Below are positions 26,317 to 35,934 of a DNA stretch of 64,000 bases, piece after piece. Positions within the stretch are counted from its first letter, which is position 1, and each line of letters starts with the position of its first letter. The position numbers and the translations under genes were made by a program. This DNA comes from Pseudomonadota bacterium. Its GTDB lineage: Bacteria; Desulfobacterota; Desulfovibrionia; Desulfovibrionales; Desulfovibrionaceae. Location of the stretch: contig JAEWPX010000110.1 of assembly GCA_023399375.1 (NCBI GenBank), forward strand, positions 62,001 through 126,000, in the 5' to 3' direction. Below the pieces are notes generated by a model, which was not told the DNA's origin, did no database searches, and was given only the letters and a program-made list of their open reading frames with translations.

Positions 26317-26721
26317 ATGCGCGTGATCAAAGTGCTTTTCCTGCTCGTGTTCTTCTTCGTCTGCATGCTCTTTTTCGTGCAGAACACCGCCATTCTGGAA
26401 ACGCCCCTGCTGCTCAAGCTCGGCGCGTTCGGCTACATGGTGCAAAGCCCGGCCGTGCCCTTCTACGTGGTGCTCCTGATCTCCTTCGTGGCGGGCGGGC
26501 TTTTCTGCACCCTGTACTTCCTGGCCGAGAAGGTTCGCCTGGCCACCAGCGTGCGCAGCCTGCAAAACAAGGTCAACGCCATGGAAAAGCAGCTCGCCGC
26601 CCAGAAGAAGTCCACGGTCGCCTCGCCCATCGTGGCTCCGAGCTACGCCGCGGCCGCTTCCGTGTCTTCCGCGCCCGCTCCCGCCGCCGCCCCGGCCACG
26701 GACAATAAGGCCGACGCCTAG
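26317..26721 (+). CDS. LapA/DUF1049-like membrane protein
   Basis: This 134-residue protein has two membrane helices at about residues 4-22 and 44-68, then a coiled coil (LQNKVNAMEKQLAAQKK) and an Ala/Pro-rich tail. The arrangement matches LapA-domain (DUF1049) proteins, which in enterobacteria work with LapB in lipopolysaccharide control; no LapB-like partner is seen nearby. AAGGAGG sits directly upstream. It is 36 bases before mutS. Confidence 0.8.
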   Translation: MRVIKVLFLLVFFFVCMLFFVQNTAILETPLLLKLGAFGYMVQSPAVPFYVVLLISFVAGGLFCTLYFLAEKVRLATSVRSLQNKVNAMEKQLAAQKKSTVASPIVAPSYAAAASVSSAPAPAAAPATDNKADA

Positions 26722-26757
26722 CTCGTCGCCGCGTTTTCCGCCGTGGGGGAAATCAAG

Positions 26758-29397
26758 ATGACCCCCATGCTGGAGCAGTATCTGCGCGTCAAGGGAGAAC
26801 ATCCCGGCGCACTGCTGTTCTACCGCATGGGGGACTTCTATGAAATGTTCTTCGAGGACGCCGTCACGGCGGCCCGGGAACTCCAACTGACGCTCACCTC
26901 GCGCAATCCCGACGCCGAGGCCCCCATCCCCATGTGCGGCGTGCCCCACCACGCCGTCGAAGGGTATCTGGCCGAACTGCTGGACAAGGGCTTCAAGGTC
27001 GCCGTGTGCGACCAGATAGAAGACCCCAAGCAGGCCAAGGGCCTCGTCAAACGGGCCGTCACCCGCGTGCTCACCCCGGGCACCGCCGTCGAGGAAGGAA
27101 ACCTGCGCGCCAAGGAGCACAACTACCTGGCCGCGCTCTACTACGACGCCGACGAACGCGCCGGCGGCCTGGCCTGGGTCGATTTCTCCACCGGCGAATG
27201 GTCCGGACTCTTTTCCCGCGATGCCGCCCGCCTCTGGCAGTGGATGGTCAAGATCGGCCCGCGCGAACTACTGCTGCCAGACGGCCAGGAGCCCCCCCGG
27301 GACATCCCGCACGAGGGCGTGCACATCAGCCGCTTTCCCGTCAAACCTCATTTCGATTTCGCCGGCGGCCGCGACAAGGTATTGCGAGCCCAGGCCGTGG
27401 CCGACCTCGACGCCCTGGACGTGGGCGACAAGCCGCAGCTCGTGCGGGCCATGGGCGCGCTGCTCACGTACCTGACCGCCACGCAGATGCGCGACCTCGG
27501 GCACCTGCGCCCGTTTAAGCCCGTCAACCTCGGCCGACACATGCTCCTCGACGAGGTGACCGAACGCAACCTGGAGCTCTTCCGCCGCCTGGACGGGCGC
27601 AAGGGTAAGGGCACGCTCTGGCACGTCCTCGACCGCACGGTCACGGCCATGGGCGGACGGCTGCTCGAATCCATGCTGCGCCAGCCGTGGCTCGACCTCG
27701 CGCCCATAACCGAGACGCAGGAGGCCGTGGCCTGGCTCGTGGAGGACGTGGACCGCCGCGAGGCCCTTGGCGCGGCGTTGGCCGACGTCCATGACCTGGA
27801 GCGGTTGACCACGCGCATTTTTTTAAACCGCGCCGCGCCGCGCGACTTCACCGCCCTGCGCCAGTCGCTGCGCGTCCTGCCGGCCCTTCGCGACCGGGCA
27901 GACGCGGGCGAGGCCGCGCCCGAGGCCGCGCGGGAGCTTTTTTCCGGCTGGGACGACCTGGACGACATCCGCGATCTGCTCGACCGGGCGCTGGTGGATG
28001 CGCCGCCGGTCCTCGTCACCGAGGGCGGGCTCTTCCGGCCGGGCTACCATCCCGAGCTCGACGAGCTTATGGAACTCACCGAGCACGGCGAGGCCCGCAT
28101 CCAGGAGCTTTTCGCCAGCGAGCGCGAGGCGTGCAGCCTGCCCAAGCTCAAGCTCGGCTACAACCGGGTGTTCGGCTACTATTTCGAGCTCTCCAAAGCC
28201 GGCGGCTACCCGCCCGAGCATTTCGAGCGCCGCCAGACGCTGGCCAACTGCGAGCGCTACGTGACCCCGGCGCTCAAGGAGCTGGAAGAGAAGCTCACCG
28301 CCGCCGGAGACAAGCGCAAGAGCCTCGAATACAATCTCTTCACCGAACTGCGCGGCCGCATCGCCGCCGTGCGCGACCGCATCATGGAGACCGCCGCCCG
28401 GGTGGCGCGCCTGGACGTCTGGCAGGGGCTGGCCACGGCCGCGACCGCGGGCGACTGGACCCGGCCCGTGCTGCGCCAGGATCTCTCCCTCGCCATCAAG
28501 GCCGGCCGCCATCCCGTGGTCGAGGCCGTGCAGGGCGTGGGCAACTACGTGCCCAACGACGTGACGCTTACCGACGCCGCCAAGCTGCTGCTCATCACCG
28601 GCCCCAACATGGCCGGCAAATCGACCGTGCTGCGCCAGACGGCGCTCATCGCCATCCTGGCGCAGATCGGCTCCTTCGTGCCGGCGGCGCGGGCGGAGAT
28701 CGGCCTCGTCGATCGCGTGTTCTGCCGCGTCGGCGCCTCGGACAACCTCGCCCAGGGGCAGTCCACGTTCATGGTCGAGATGATGGAGACCGCGCGCATC
28801 CTGCGCCAGGCCGGCCGGCGCAGCCTCATCATCCTCGACGAGATCGGCCGGGGCACGGCCACCTTCGACGGCCTGGCCCTGGCCTGGGCCGTGGTCGAGG
28901 ACCTGTGCGGCCGCGACGACGGCCTTGGCGTGCGCACGCTGTTCGCCACGCACTACCATGAGCTGACGGCCCTGGAAGGCCGTTTGCCCGGCCTTCGCAA
29001 CGCCAACATCGCGGTCAAGGAATGGAAGGGCGACATCGTGTTCCTGCGCCGCCTCCTGCCCGGCCCCGCCGACCGCAGCTACGGCGTGGAAGTGGCTAAG
29101 CTCGCCGGCGTGCCGCGAAACGTGGTAAAACGCGCCCGGGAGATCCTGACCGATCTCGAGCGCAGCCGCGAACCGGGCAAGGCGGCAAGCAGCGGGCGCG
29201 AACTGGGCCAGCCCGCCCTGCCCGGCCTCCTCGGCGGTCTCGCCGCCCCGGCCGAGACCGCGCCGCCGCATGCTGAAAGCCTGCTTCTTGACGAACTCTC
29301 CCGCCTCGAACTAGACCGGATGACGCCGCTCGAGGCCCTGACGAAATTGTGCGACTGGAAGAATCGCTTCAGCGGCCCCGCACCCCAAGGAGACTGA
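26758..29397 (+). CDS. mutS: DNA mismatch repair protein MutS
   Basis: This 879-residue protein is MutS1. The mismatch-recognition motif GDFYEMFFEDA is near the N-terminus, the clamp and lever regions follow, and the ATPase contains Walker A GPNMAGKST, the STFMVEM signature and Walker B ILDEIGRGT. The C-terminus ends in a helix-rich dimerisation segment. ATG 26758 is preceded by GGGGGA at good spacing; a GTG at 26743 is less likely. mutL is not in the window. Confidence 0.98.
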   Translation: MTPMLEQYLRVKGEHPGALLFYRMGDFYEMFFEDAVTAARELQLTLTSRNPDAEAPIPMCGVPHHAVEGYLAELLDKGFKVAVCDQIEDPKQAKGLVKRAVTRVLTPGTAVEEGNLRAKEHNYLAALYYDADERAGGLAWVDFSTGEWSGLFSRDAARLWQWMVKIGPRELLLPDGQEPPRDIPHEGVHISRFPVKPHFDFAGGRDKVLRAQAVADLDALDVGDKPQLVRAMGALLTYLTATQMRDLGHLRPFKPVNLGRHMLLDEVTERNLELFRRLDGRKGKGTLWHVLDRTVTAMGGRLLESMLRQPWLDLAPITETQEAVAWLVEDVDRREALGAALADVHDLERLTTRIFLNRAAPRDFTALRQSLRVLPALRDRADAGEAAPEAARELFSGWDDLDDIRDLLDRALVDAPPVLVTEGGLFRPGYHPELDELMELTEHGEARIQELFASEREACSLPKLKLGYNRVFGYYFELSKAGGYPPEHFERRQTLANCERYVTPALKELEEKLTAAGDKRKSLEYNLFTELRGRIAAVRDRIMETAARVARLDVWQGLATAATAGDWTRPVLRQDLSLAIKAGRHPVVEAVQGVGNYVPNDVTLTDAAKLLLITGPNMAGKSTVLRQTALIAILAQIGSFVPAARAEIGLVDRVFCRVGASDNLAQGQSTFMVEMMETARILRQAGRRSLIILDEIGRGTATFDGLALAWAVVEDLCGRDDGLGVRTLFATHYHELTALEGRLPGLRNANIAVKEWKGDIVFLRRLLPGPADRSYGVEVAKLAGVPRNVVKRAREILTDLERSREPGKAASSGRELGQPALPGLLGGLAAPAETAPPHAESLLLDELSRLELDRMTPLEALTKLCDWKNRFSGPAPQGD

Positions 29398-29400
29398 CGC

Positions 29401-30639
<1,239 letters not shown>

Positions 30640-30681
30640 AGCCGCCTGCGCGTTCGTACGGCGACAATCCTGTGACGGCCA

Positions 30682-30731
30682 AACGGCCGCGTCGCGTTGC
30701 AGCCGTTCCTGCGCGCCCGCGGCCGTTTTTC
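30682..30731 (+). terminator. Rho-independent terminator candidate after lysA
   Basis: Arms AACGGCCGCG (30682-30691) and CGCGGCCGTT (30718-30727) can pair, and a T run follows directly. The loop is long at about 26 bases, but the T tract and position after lysA support termination. Confidence 0.6.
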
Positions 30732-30861
30732 GTTGCGCCTTGAAACGCCTCCCGCCTTGACCGAAGCGGATCGCATTATTACGTAAAGTATTCGCACAGC
30801 CCGCGCCGCGGCGGACTGCGCGGCGCGTTCCCGCGAAAACCGCTCCCGGAGGTCGTCGGTC

Positions 30862-31398
30862 GTGAATGCAGCCCTGCCCGTCCTTCTGGCCATGCAGATC
30901 GTCTTTTGCGGGGACAGCATCACCAAGGGCTGGGAAATCTACAACCTGTTCGACCAGCCGCGCAAAGTCTTCGTCAACGGCGTCGAATCCTGCACCAGCG
31001 CGGACATCCTGAAGCGCATCGAGCCCATCGCCCGCCAGAAGCCGCACAAGCTCTTCCTCATGATCGGCATCAACGAGATCGGCACGCAAAAGCGCATCAT
31101 CGACAACTACGACAAGATCATCAAGAAAATCCAGGAGCTGTCGCCCTACACGCTCATTTACGTGCAAAGCATCCTGCCCACCCGCACGGACGCCATCGAC
31201 AACGCCGACGTCATCGCCACCAACAACCGCCTCAGGGAACTGGTGGCCAGGCAGAACCATTTCGTCCGCTATCTCGACCTCTACGATTCCTTCCTCGCCG
31301 ACGACGGCAAGCTCGGCCCCAATTTTACCGAGGACGGCATCCACCTGACCAAAAACGGCTATTCGCTCTGGAAAAAGCTCATCGTCAGCCAGATGTGA
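30862..31398 (+). CDS. SGNH/GDSL hydrolase family protein
   Basis: This 178-residue protein is an SGNH hydrolase: block I IVFCGDSITKGW with the catalytic serine, MIGINEIG with the asparagine, and DGIHLTKNGY with the Asp/His pair. There is no clear signal peptide, so it may act in the cytoplasm. The start is GTG 30862, preceded by CGGAGGTCG; ATG 30892 lies just before the first motif and is less well supported. The substrate is unknown (ester or acetyl group). The cupin gene follows after 17 bases. Confidence 0.85.
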   Translation: MNAALPVLLAMQIVFCGDSITKGWEIYNLFDQPRKVFVNGVESCTSADILKRIEPIARQKPHKLFLMIGINEIGTQKRIIDNYDKIIKKIQELSPYTLIYVQSILPTRTDAIDNADVIATNNRLRELVARQNHFVRYLDLYDSFLADDGKLGPNFTEDGIHLTKNGYSLWKKLIVSQM

Positions 31399-31415
31399 CG
31401 CGTCCAGGAGGTCTA

Positions 31416-31742
31416 ATGGGAACAGACGCCCCGCCCCCCTACGCCATCGCCGGCAAGGAACTGCTCCTCGACACGCCCGAAGCGCGTGCGACGCTCATGA
31501 CGCTCGCGCCCGGCCAGCGCATTCCGCCCCACCGCCACACACACGTGACCGACCACACCTTCTGCCTCTCCGGGGCGGCCGTGATCACGCTCCACGGTCC
31601 CGAGGAAACCCTGTCCCTCAGGACCGGCGACGCCTCGCGCGTGCCGCCCGGGCGCGTGCACGAAGTGGCCAACGCCGGCGAGACGCCCGCGCGCCTGCTG
31701 CTCCTCCAGGGTCCCGGGGCCTACGATTTCCTGCCTGCCTGA
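31416..31742 (+). CDS. Cupin domain protein
   Basis: This 108-residue protein is a single cupin barrel. Motif 1 is PPHRHTHVTDHTFCLSG, and the second motif region is VPPGRVHEVANAG. The histidines and acidic residue needed for metal binding are largely present. The family has many roles, so only a small metal-binding enzyme or sensor can be claimed. AGGAGG precedes ATG 31416. It is likely cotranscribed with the SGNH gene. Confidence 0.83.
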   Translation: MGTDAPPPYAIAGKELLLDTPEARATLMTLAPGQRIPPHRHTHVTDHTFCLSGAAVITLHGPEETLSLRTGDASRVPPGRVHEVANAGETPARLLLLQGPGAYDFLPA

Positions 31743-31865
31743 GGAGCGCCGTCGCCCGGATGCAGCCGTTTTTTCGCGCAGTCGTCATGACAACCGCAGA
31801 AAAGATGGTTATGAGGGTCGAATATCCCCTGTGCAACCCAAATGCCATCCGAAAAGGAGCGCATC

Positions 31866-32123
31866 ATGAGCGAAAAATCCGATCTGTTCCACTGCGACGA
31901 GAAAATGCTGACCTACGATGCCGCCGTCATCCTGGAAAAATTCGTGGACGGCTTGCGCCAGCGCAAGCTGGCCGCCACCACCGAGGAAGGCCCGGTCTGC
32001 ATCGACCTGCCGCTGCTGACCCAGCTGGAAATAAGCTTCAAGCAGAAGGTGAAACCCGGCAAGTCCAAGCGCAAGCTCTCCATCGAGCTGGCCTGGAAGG
32101 AAGAGGAAGCGGCCGGCGAATAG
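31866..32123 (+). CDS. Amphi-Trp domain protein
   Basis: This 85-residue protein ends in the segment LEISFKQKVKPGKSKRKLSIELAWK, which is the amphi-Trp pattern of alternating charged residues leading to a tryptophan; it is quoted here only by its pieces LEISFKQK and LSIELAWK. Function of the domain is unknown, although it often accompanies small DNA- or membrane-linked proteins. AAAGGAG precedes ATG 31866. A bidirectional terminator follows. Confidence 0.82.
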   Translation: MSEKSDLFHCDEKMLTYDAAVILEKFVDGLRQRKLAATTEEGPVCIDLPLLTQLEISFKQKVKPGKSKRKLSIELAWKEEEAAGE

Positions 32124-32145
32124 CCTGCCGCGCACGCCCGCAAAA

Positions 32146-32178
32146 AAACGCCCTCCCCGGCTCCCGGGGAGGGCGTTT
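32146..32178. terminator. Bidirectional terminator
   Basis: Arms AAACGCCCTCCCC (32146-32158) and GGGGAGGGCGTTT (32166-32178) are perfectly complementary around a 7-base loop, with an A run on the left and T on the right. It separates the plus-strand amphi-Trp gene from the convergent minus-strand FMN dehydrogenase gene. Confidence 0.85.
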
Positions 32179-32202
32179 GCATTTGGCGTCGCCGCCCTGG
32201 CT

Positions 32203-33231
32203 TCAGCGCACGGGCGCGGGGCGCAGGATGCGCGGCGAAACCGCACGCACCGAGGCCGTGCCCGTCAGCAGCATGGCGGAGGTCAGTTCGTTTTTGAGCT
32301 TTTGCAGCAAGGCCGTCACGCCCTCGGCGCCGCCGCCAAAGGCCCCGACCACCAGGGGGCGGCCGATGAGCACCGCGTCCGCGCCGAGGGCCAGGTATTT
32401 GAGCACGTCGGCCCCGGTGCGCACACCGCCGTCGGCCAGGAGCACGCCCCGGCCCCGCACGGCGCTCGCGATCTCCGGCAGCACCTCGGCCGCGCCCGGG
32501 GCGTGGTCGAGCACCCGGCCGCCGTGGTTGGAAACCACGATGGCCGCCGCGCCGGCGTCGAAGGCGATGACGGCCTCGTCCGGGGTCATGACGCCCTTGA
32601 CGATGAAGGGGAGCTTTGTCGCACCCACGAGCTCGGCCAGTTCGGCGAACGATTTCGGGGAGACCGGCTGGCCCTTGAGCGCCATGACGAGCAGGCCCGC
32701 GCCGTCCACGTCCATGCCCACGGCCGCGGCCCCGGCGGCATCGGCCTTGGCCAGCATTTCCTTGACCGCCTCCTGCGCCCGGGGCTTGACGATGGGGATG
32801 CCGCAGCCGCCCTGCGCCTTGATGGCCTCCACGCCGCTGCCGTACATGCCCGGGTCGGCCCCGTCGCCGCACATGCCCATGGTGCCGGCGGCGTCGGCCC
32901 CTTCGATGATCATGCGGATGAAGACATCTTCGGCCAGCTTGCCGCCCATGTTGTAGAGGACGCCCGTCATGGGCGCGGCGAGCACGGGCATGGAGAGCGT
33001 GCGCCCGAAAAGCGTCACGGACGTGTCCGCGGCCTTCACGTCGTGCAGGGTGCGCATGTTGAGCCGCCAGGCGTCCAGGGCGGCGAGGTTGGCCATGAAG
33101 GAAGAGCCCGTGCCCATACCACCCATGCCCGGGGCCTCTCCGGCGCAGACCCGGCCGTTGCACACCGGGCAGACCCGGCAAAATCCCTTGAGTTCTTCCC
33201 TGGCCTTCGTGCGTAGCGCCTTGATATCCAT
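32203..33231 (-). CDS. FMN-dependent alpha-hydroxy-acid dehydrogenase family protein
   Basis: This 342-residue protein is a TIM barrel of the lactate/glycolate oxidase family. FMN-binding marks are VLAAPMTG, FIVKGVMTP and the catalytic VSNHGGRVLDH, with IGRPLVVG near the end. It differs from classical oxidases in its N-terminus: FCRVCPVCNGRVCAG holds four cysteines at 18, 21, 24 and 29 and could bind an iron-sulfur cluster or zinc. Such a cluster would fit an anaerobe using an electron carrier in place of oxygen. The substrate is not known. Confidence 0.87.
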   Translation of the reverse strand: MDIKALRTKAREELKGFCRVCPVCNGRVCAGEAPGMGGMGTGSSFMANLAALDAWRLNMRTLHDVKAADTSVTLFGRTLSMPVLAAPMTGVLYNMGGKLAEDVFIRMIIEGADAAGTMGMCGDGADPGMYGSGVEAIKAQGGCGIPIVKPRAQEAVKEMLAKADAAGAAAVGMDVDGAGLLVMALKGQPVSPKSFAELAELVGATKLPFIVKGVMTPDEAVIAFDAGAAAIVVSNHGGRVLDHAPGAAEVLPEIASAVRGRGVLLADGGVRTGADVLKYLALGADAVLIGRPLVVGAFGGGAEGVTALLQKLKNELTSAMLLTGTASVRAVSPRILRPAPVR

Positions 33232-33457
33232 CGCGTGCCTCCCGTGGCGTTAAGTGAGAACAGTCCCGGGCCGCGTCCCGGCAGTCCGGCCATCCGACGT
33301 CCTATCCCCGCCGCCGCCCCGGGGCAAGCCTGCCCCGGGCGGGGCTCCAGGCCGAAACACACTTTTTTTTCACGTGACTTGGCCGTTACCCCCATGGTAA
33401 GCGGCTGCTTCGAATGCGGCGTTCACGTCGTCTTCCCAACGCCCAAACGAGGAGCCT

Positions 33458-34066
33458 ATGCGGCCTATCATCGCCTGCGCGGCGCTTGGCTTGTTCGCCG
33501 TGCTTTGCGCCTGTTCCGGAGGGGACAAAGATTCCTTCCGCAATGTCGATCACGATAAAAACGGCAAGATTTCCTACGAGGAATTGCTGTTCGTCTTTCC
33601 GGACGTGCGTCCGGAGATCTTTGCCCAGATGGACACGGACGGCGACGGCAGCCTTTCCGAAACCGAGTACAAGGCGTTTCTCAAAGGCGAAGCCGCCGCG
33701 CCGGCCAAGGCTGCTTCCCCGGCGACCGCGTCGCCGCCTGCGGGGCAGGCCCGGCCGGGCGACCCCGGCCAGCTCGCCGTGCCCTACCGCGGCGAGGAGG
33801 TCATCGAGATTCCCGCGCCCGGCAGCGAAACCCCGGCCAAGGCCAAGCCCGAAAAAGGCAAGAAAGACGCCAAGGAAGCCAAATCCAAGGCCGAAAGTCC
33901 CAAAAAGGGCGAAGCCACCCAGTACACGGTGCAGCGCGGCGACCACCTCTCGCGCATCGCGCACAAGTTCGGCATCAGCGTTGAAGACATTACCCGAGCC
34001 AATGGCAACATGAACCCGGACACCCTGCGCGACGGGCAGGTGCTCACCATTCCGGCGCGGCAGTAA
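33458..34066 (+). CDS. Lipoprotein with EF-hand pair and LysM domain
   Basis: This 202-residue protein has a lipobox LCAC with C19 as the predicted lipidated residue, so it should be membrane-anchored outside the cytoplasm. Two canonical EF-hand loops follow: DHDKNGKISYEE (31-42) and DTDGDGSLSETE (59-70). A Pro/Ala/Lys-rich linker leads to a C-terminal LysM domain (YTVQRGDHLSRIAHKFGI). It may link calcium binding to peptidoglycan binding. The gene starts 226 bases after a divergent gene. Confidence 0.85.
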   Translation: MRPIIACAALGLFAVLCACSGGDKDSFRNVDHDKNGKISYEELLFVFPDVRPEIFAQMDTDGDGSLSETEYKAFLKGEAAAPAKAASPATASPPAGQARPGDPGQLAVPYRGEEVIEIPAPGSETPAKAKPEKGKKDAKEAKSKAESPKKGEATQYTVQRGDHLSRIAHKFGISVEDITRANGNMNPDTLRDGQVLTIPARQ

Positions 34067-34123
34067 CCCGGCTTTTATCTGGTGCGACAACGCGGCATGC
34101 GGTTACGGAAAGGACGAGGCGTC

Positions 34124-35287
34124 ATGCGATGGATTGCCTGCGCGGCTACGGCCGTGCTGCTTGCGGGCGTGGCCATACCGGCCCATGCCCTGACCCAGGA
34201 GGAGATCCTCAAGCGTCGGCTGGAGAAGATGCAGCAGGCCGAACCCTCCATGCGCACCGAGGAACAGGAGCGTGACGAACTCAACCGCCGCAATGCGGCC
34301 GAGGTGTCCGTGCCTGCGCCCAAACCCGACACCGCGCCCCTGACCATGCCCGATCCGGTGCGGCACCCTCCTGCCGCGCCCGAACCAAAGGGCGGCCTGT
34401 GGCAAGAACCCGCCACGGGACAGGCCAAACAGGCGGCCGCGCCTGCCGCGCCGCAGCCGGCTCCGGTTGCCGCGCCCGCGCCCCAGCCTCCGGTTGCCGC
34501 GCCCGCGCCCCAGCCTCCGGCGGCACGGAACGCGGACGCTGGCGCAACGTCGCCTCCCCAGGGCATTCCGATCAATGTTCCGGCGCCGTCGAAGGGTACG
34601 CCCATAAACGCCCCGGCGGCCTCTGCTGCAACGCCGATCAATGCGCCAGCAGCTTCCAGCGCGACACCGATCAATGCCCCCAGTTCCACGAAGGGCACGC
34701 CCATAAACGCAGAGCCTTCTTCGGGCGGGACCCCGATCAACGCGCCGACAGCGTCGCAAAGTACGCCCGTAAACGCCCCGGCTCCCTCCGCTGCGACACC
34801 GATCAACGCGCCTGCCGTAGCGAAGGGCACGCCGATCAATGCGCCGGCCGCTTCCGGCTCAACGCCGATCAATGCCCCAAGCCCCGCGAAGGCCACGCCC
34901 ATAAGCGCGCCGGCCGCCGCGCAGCGCGACCCGACCACCGCCGCAGCCCTGGCCGCGCAGGCCGCCAAGGCGGCCAAGGCCGGCGACGAGAAAACCGCGC
35001 TGACCCTTTTTGGCGAAGCCCTGGCCGCCGATCCCAACGACTCCGACCTCTACAACAACCGGGGCAACATCTTAAGCAACATGGGCAAGCCCCGCGAAGC
35101 CCTGGCCGACTACGACAAGGCCATCGGCCTGCGCGCCGGCGATCCCGCCTCCTACACCAACCGTGGCTTGGCGTATGAACGTCTCGGTAACCAGGACAAG
35201 GCCTGCGCCGACTACAAAAAGGCCTGCGACCTGGGTGACTGCGACTTCTACAAGAGCTTCAAGGCCGAGGGACATTGCCGCAAGTAG
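34124..35287 (+). CDS. Secreted TPINAP-repeat and TPR protein
   Basis: This 387-residue protein has a signal peptide ending near AHA, a Pro/Ala-rich region, 11 tandem 11-residue repeats of the form TPINAPxxSxx, and about three C-terminal TPR-like repeats with NNRGNILSNMGK and YTNRGLAYERLGN. The last part (ACDLGDCDFY, GHCRK) has cysteines that may form disulfides. The start ATG 34124 has AAGGACGAGG upstream; the frame further up is unlikely to be used. It is probably exported to the periplasm or outer envelope and binds a protein partner. Confidence 0.83.
   Translation: MRWIACAATAVLLAGVAIPAHALTQEEILKRRLEKMQQAEPSMRTEEQERDELNRRNAAEVSVPAPKPDTAPLTMPDPVRHPPAAPEPKGGLWQEPATGQAKQAAAPAAPQPAPVAAPAPQPPVAAPAPQPPAARNADAGATSPPQGIPINVPAPSKGTPINAPAASAATPINAPAASSATPINAPSSTKGTPINAEPSSGGTPINAPTASQSTPVNAPAPSAATPINAPAVAKGTPINAPAASGSTPINAPSPAKATPISAPAAAQRDPTTAAALAAQAAKAAKAGDEKTALTLFGEALAADPNDSDLYNNRGNILSNMGKPREALADYDKAIGLRAGDPASYTNRGLAYERLGNQDKACADYKKACDLGDCDFYKSFKAEGHCRK
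34565..34927 (+). repeat. Tandem 33-bp coding repeats (TPINAP)
   Basis: Eleven consecutive 33-base units encode an 11-residue peptide with consensus TPINAP followed by five variable residues. Positions 1-5 are highly conserved (one unit starts IPINV, one TPVNA, one TPISA), while codons vary between units, so selection on the protein is likely. No homogenised recent expansion is evident. Confidence 0.9.
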
Positions 35288-35435
35288 GCCGGCAGAACTT
35301 TCCCTCCTTTGTCGCGGATCGCATCCAACCCGTCGCCATTGCAGACACGGCACGGCATTTGCTTGACGTTATGGTGATCCCACCAACGAAAGCACTGCCG
35401 CCGTGCGGCGGCCCGTTTGCGTGCGCCGCGCCGGA

Positions 35436-35443
35436 AAGGAGGT
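35436..35443 (+). promoter_or_regulatory. Strong ribosome-binding site deciding a TTG start
   Basis: AAGGAGGT lies four bases before TTG at 35448, in frame with the receiver-like gene. This near-perfect site favours the TTG over the upstream in-frame ATG-like starts around 35403. Confidence 0.75.
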
Positions 35444-35447
35444 CGCT

Positions 35448-35924
35448 TTGCCCCAGAGCGTGCTCATACTCTCCCCCCGGGCAAGCGCGCGGGTGTTTCT
35501 GACCCGGGCGCTCGGCGGCCACTTTGCCGTGCTGCAGGCTGCGAACCGGGAAGAAGCGCTCTGCCTGATGCGGGAAAGGCCGGGATGCCGTGTGGCGCTT
35601 TGCGAAATGGGGACGGATGCGTCCGGGGAACTGGCGACCGTGCAGGAACTGAAGGCACTGCGCCCCTGCATCGCGGTCGTCGCCCTTGTTCGGCAGCCCT
35701 GCGGGGACACCTTGCCGCGGCCCGTGCGGCAGGGCCTGTGCAGCGCCGTCTGCACGCTGCCCATGCGCGCTTCCGCCCTGCAGGAGGAAATTCGCCGCCT
35801 GCTGCGCGACACGCCCGCACCCCGGGCCAACCGTCACGCGGGCATCCTGACCCGCGAGGAAATCGATTTCCTGCTCGGCCGCAGCGACGCTTTCGCCAAC
35901 GCCTCCTGCCAGCCCGCCCAGTGA
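35448..35924 (+). CDS. Degenerate receiver-like protein with FliM-type C-terminal motif
   Basis: This 158-residue protein starts with a strand pattern like a response-regulator receiver (SVLILSPRASARVFLTRAL, VALCEM, IAVVALVR), but the usual acidic pair and phospho-acceptor aspartate are missing. Residues 132-145 read GILTREEIDFLLGR, close to the FliM N-terminal peptide (LSQxEIDALL) that binds phospho-CheY. This suggests a CheY-interacting or competing protein. TTG 35448 is chosen from the strong ribosome site just upstream. It stands alone between a TPR protein and a convergent decarboxylase. Confidence 0.7.
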   Translation: MPQSVLILSPRASARVFLTRALGGHFAVLQAANREEALCLMRERPGCRVALCEMGTDASGELATVQELKALRPCIAVVALVRQPCGDTLPRPVRQGLCSAVCTLPMRASALQEEIRRLLRDTPAPRANRHAGILTREEIDFLLGRSDAFANASCQPAQ

Positions 35925-35934
35925 CCGCCTGGGG

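Noticed and set aside
34565..34927. Tandem repeats considered as a CRISPR array
   Set aside because: Units are adjacent with no spacers, keep a reading frame and encode TPINAP; no cas gene is nearby.
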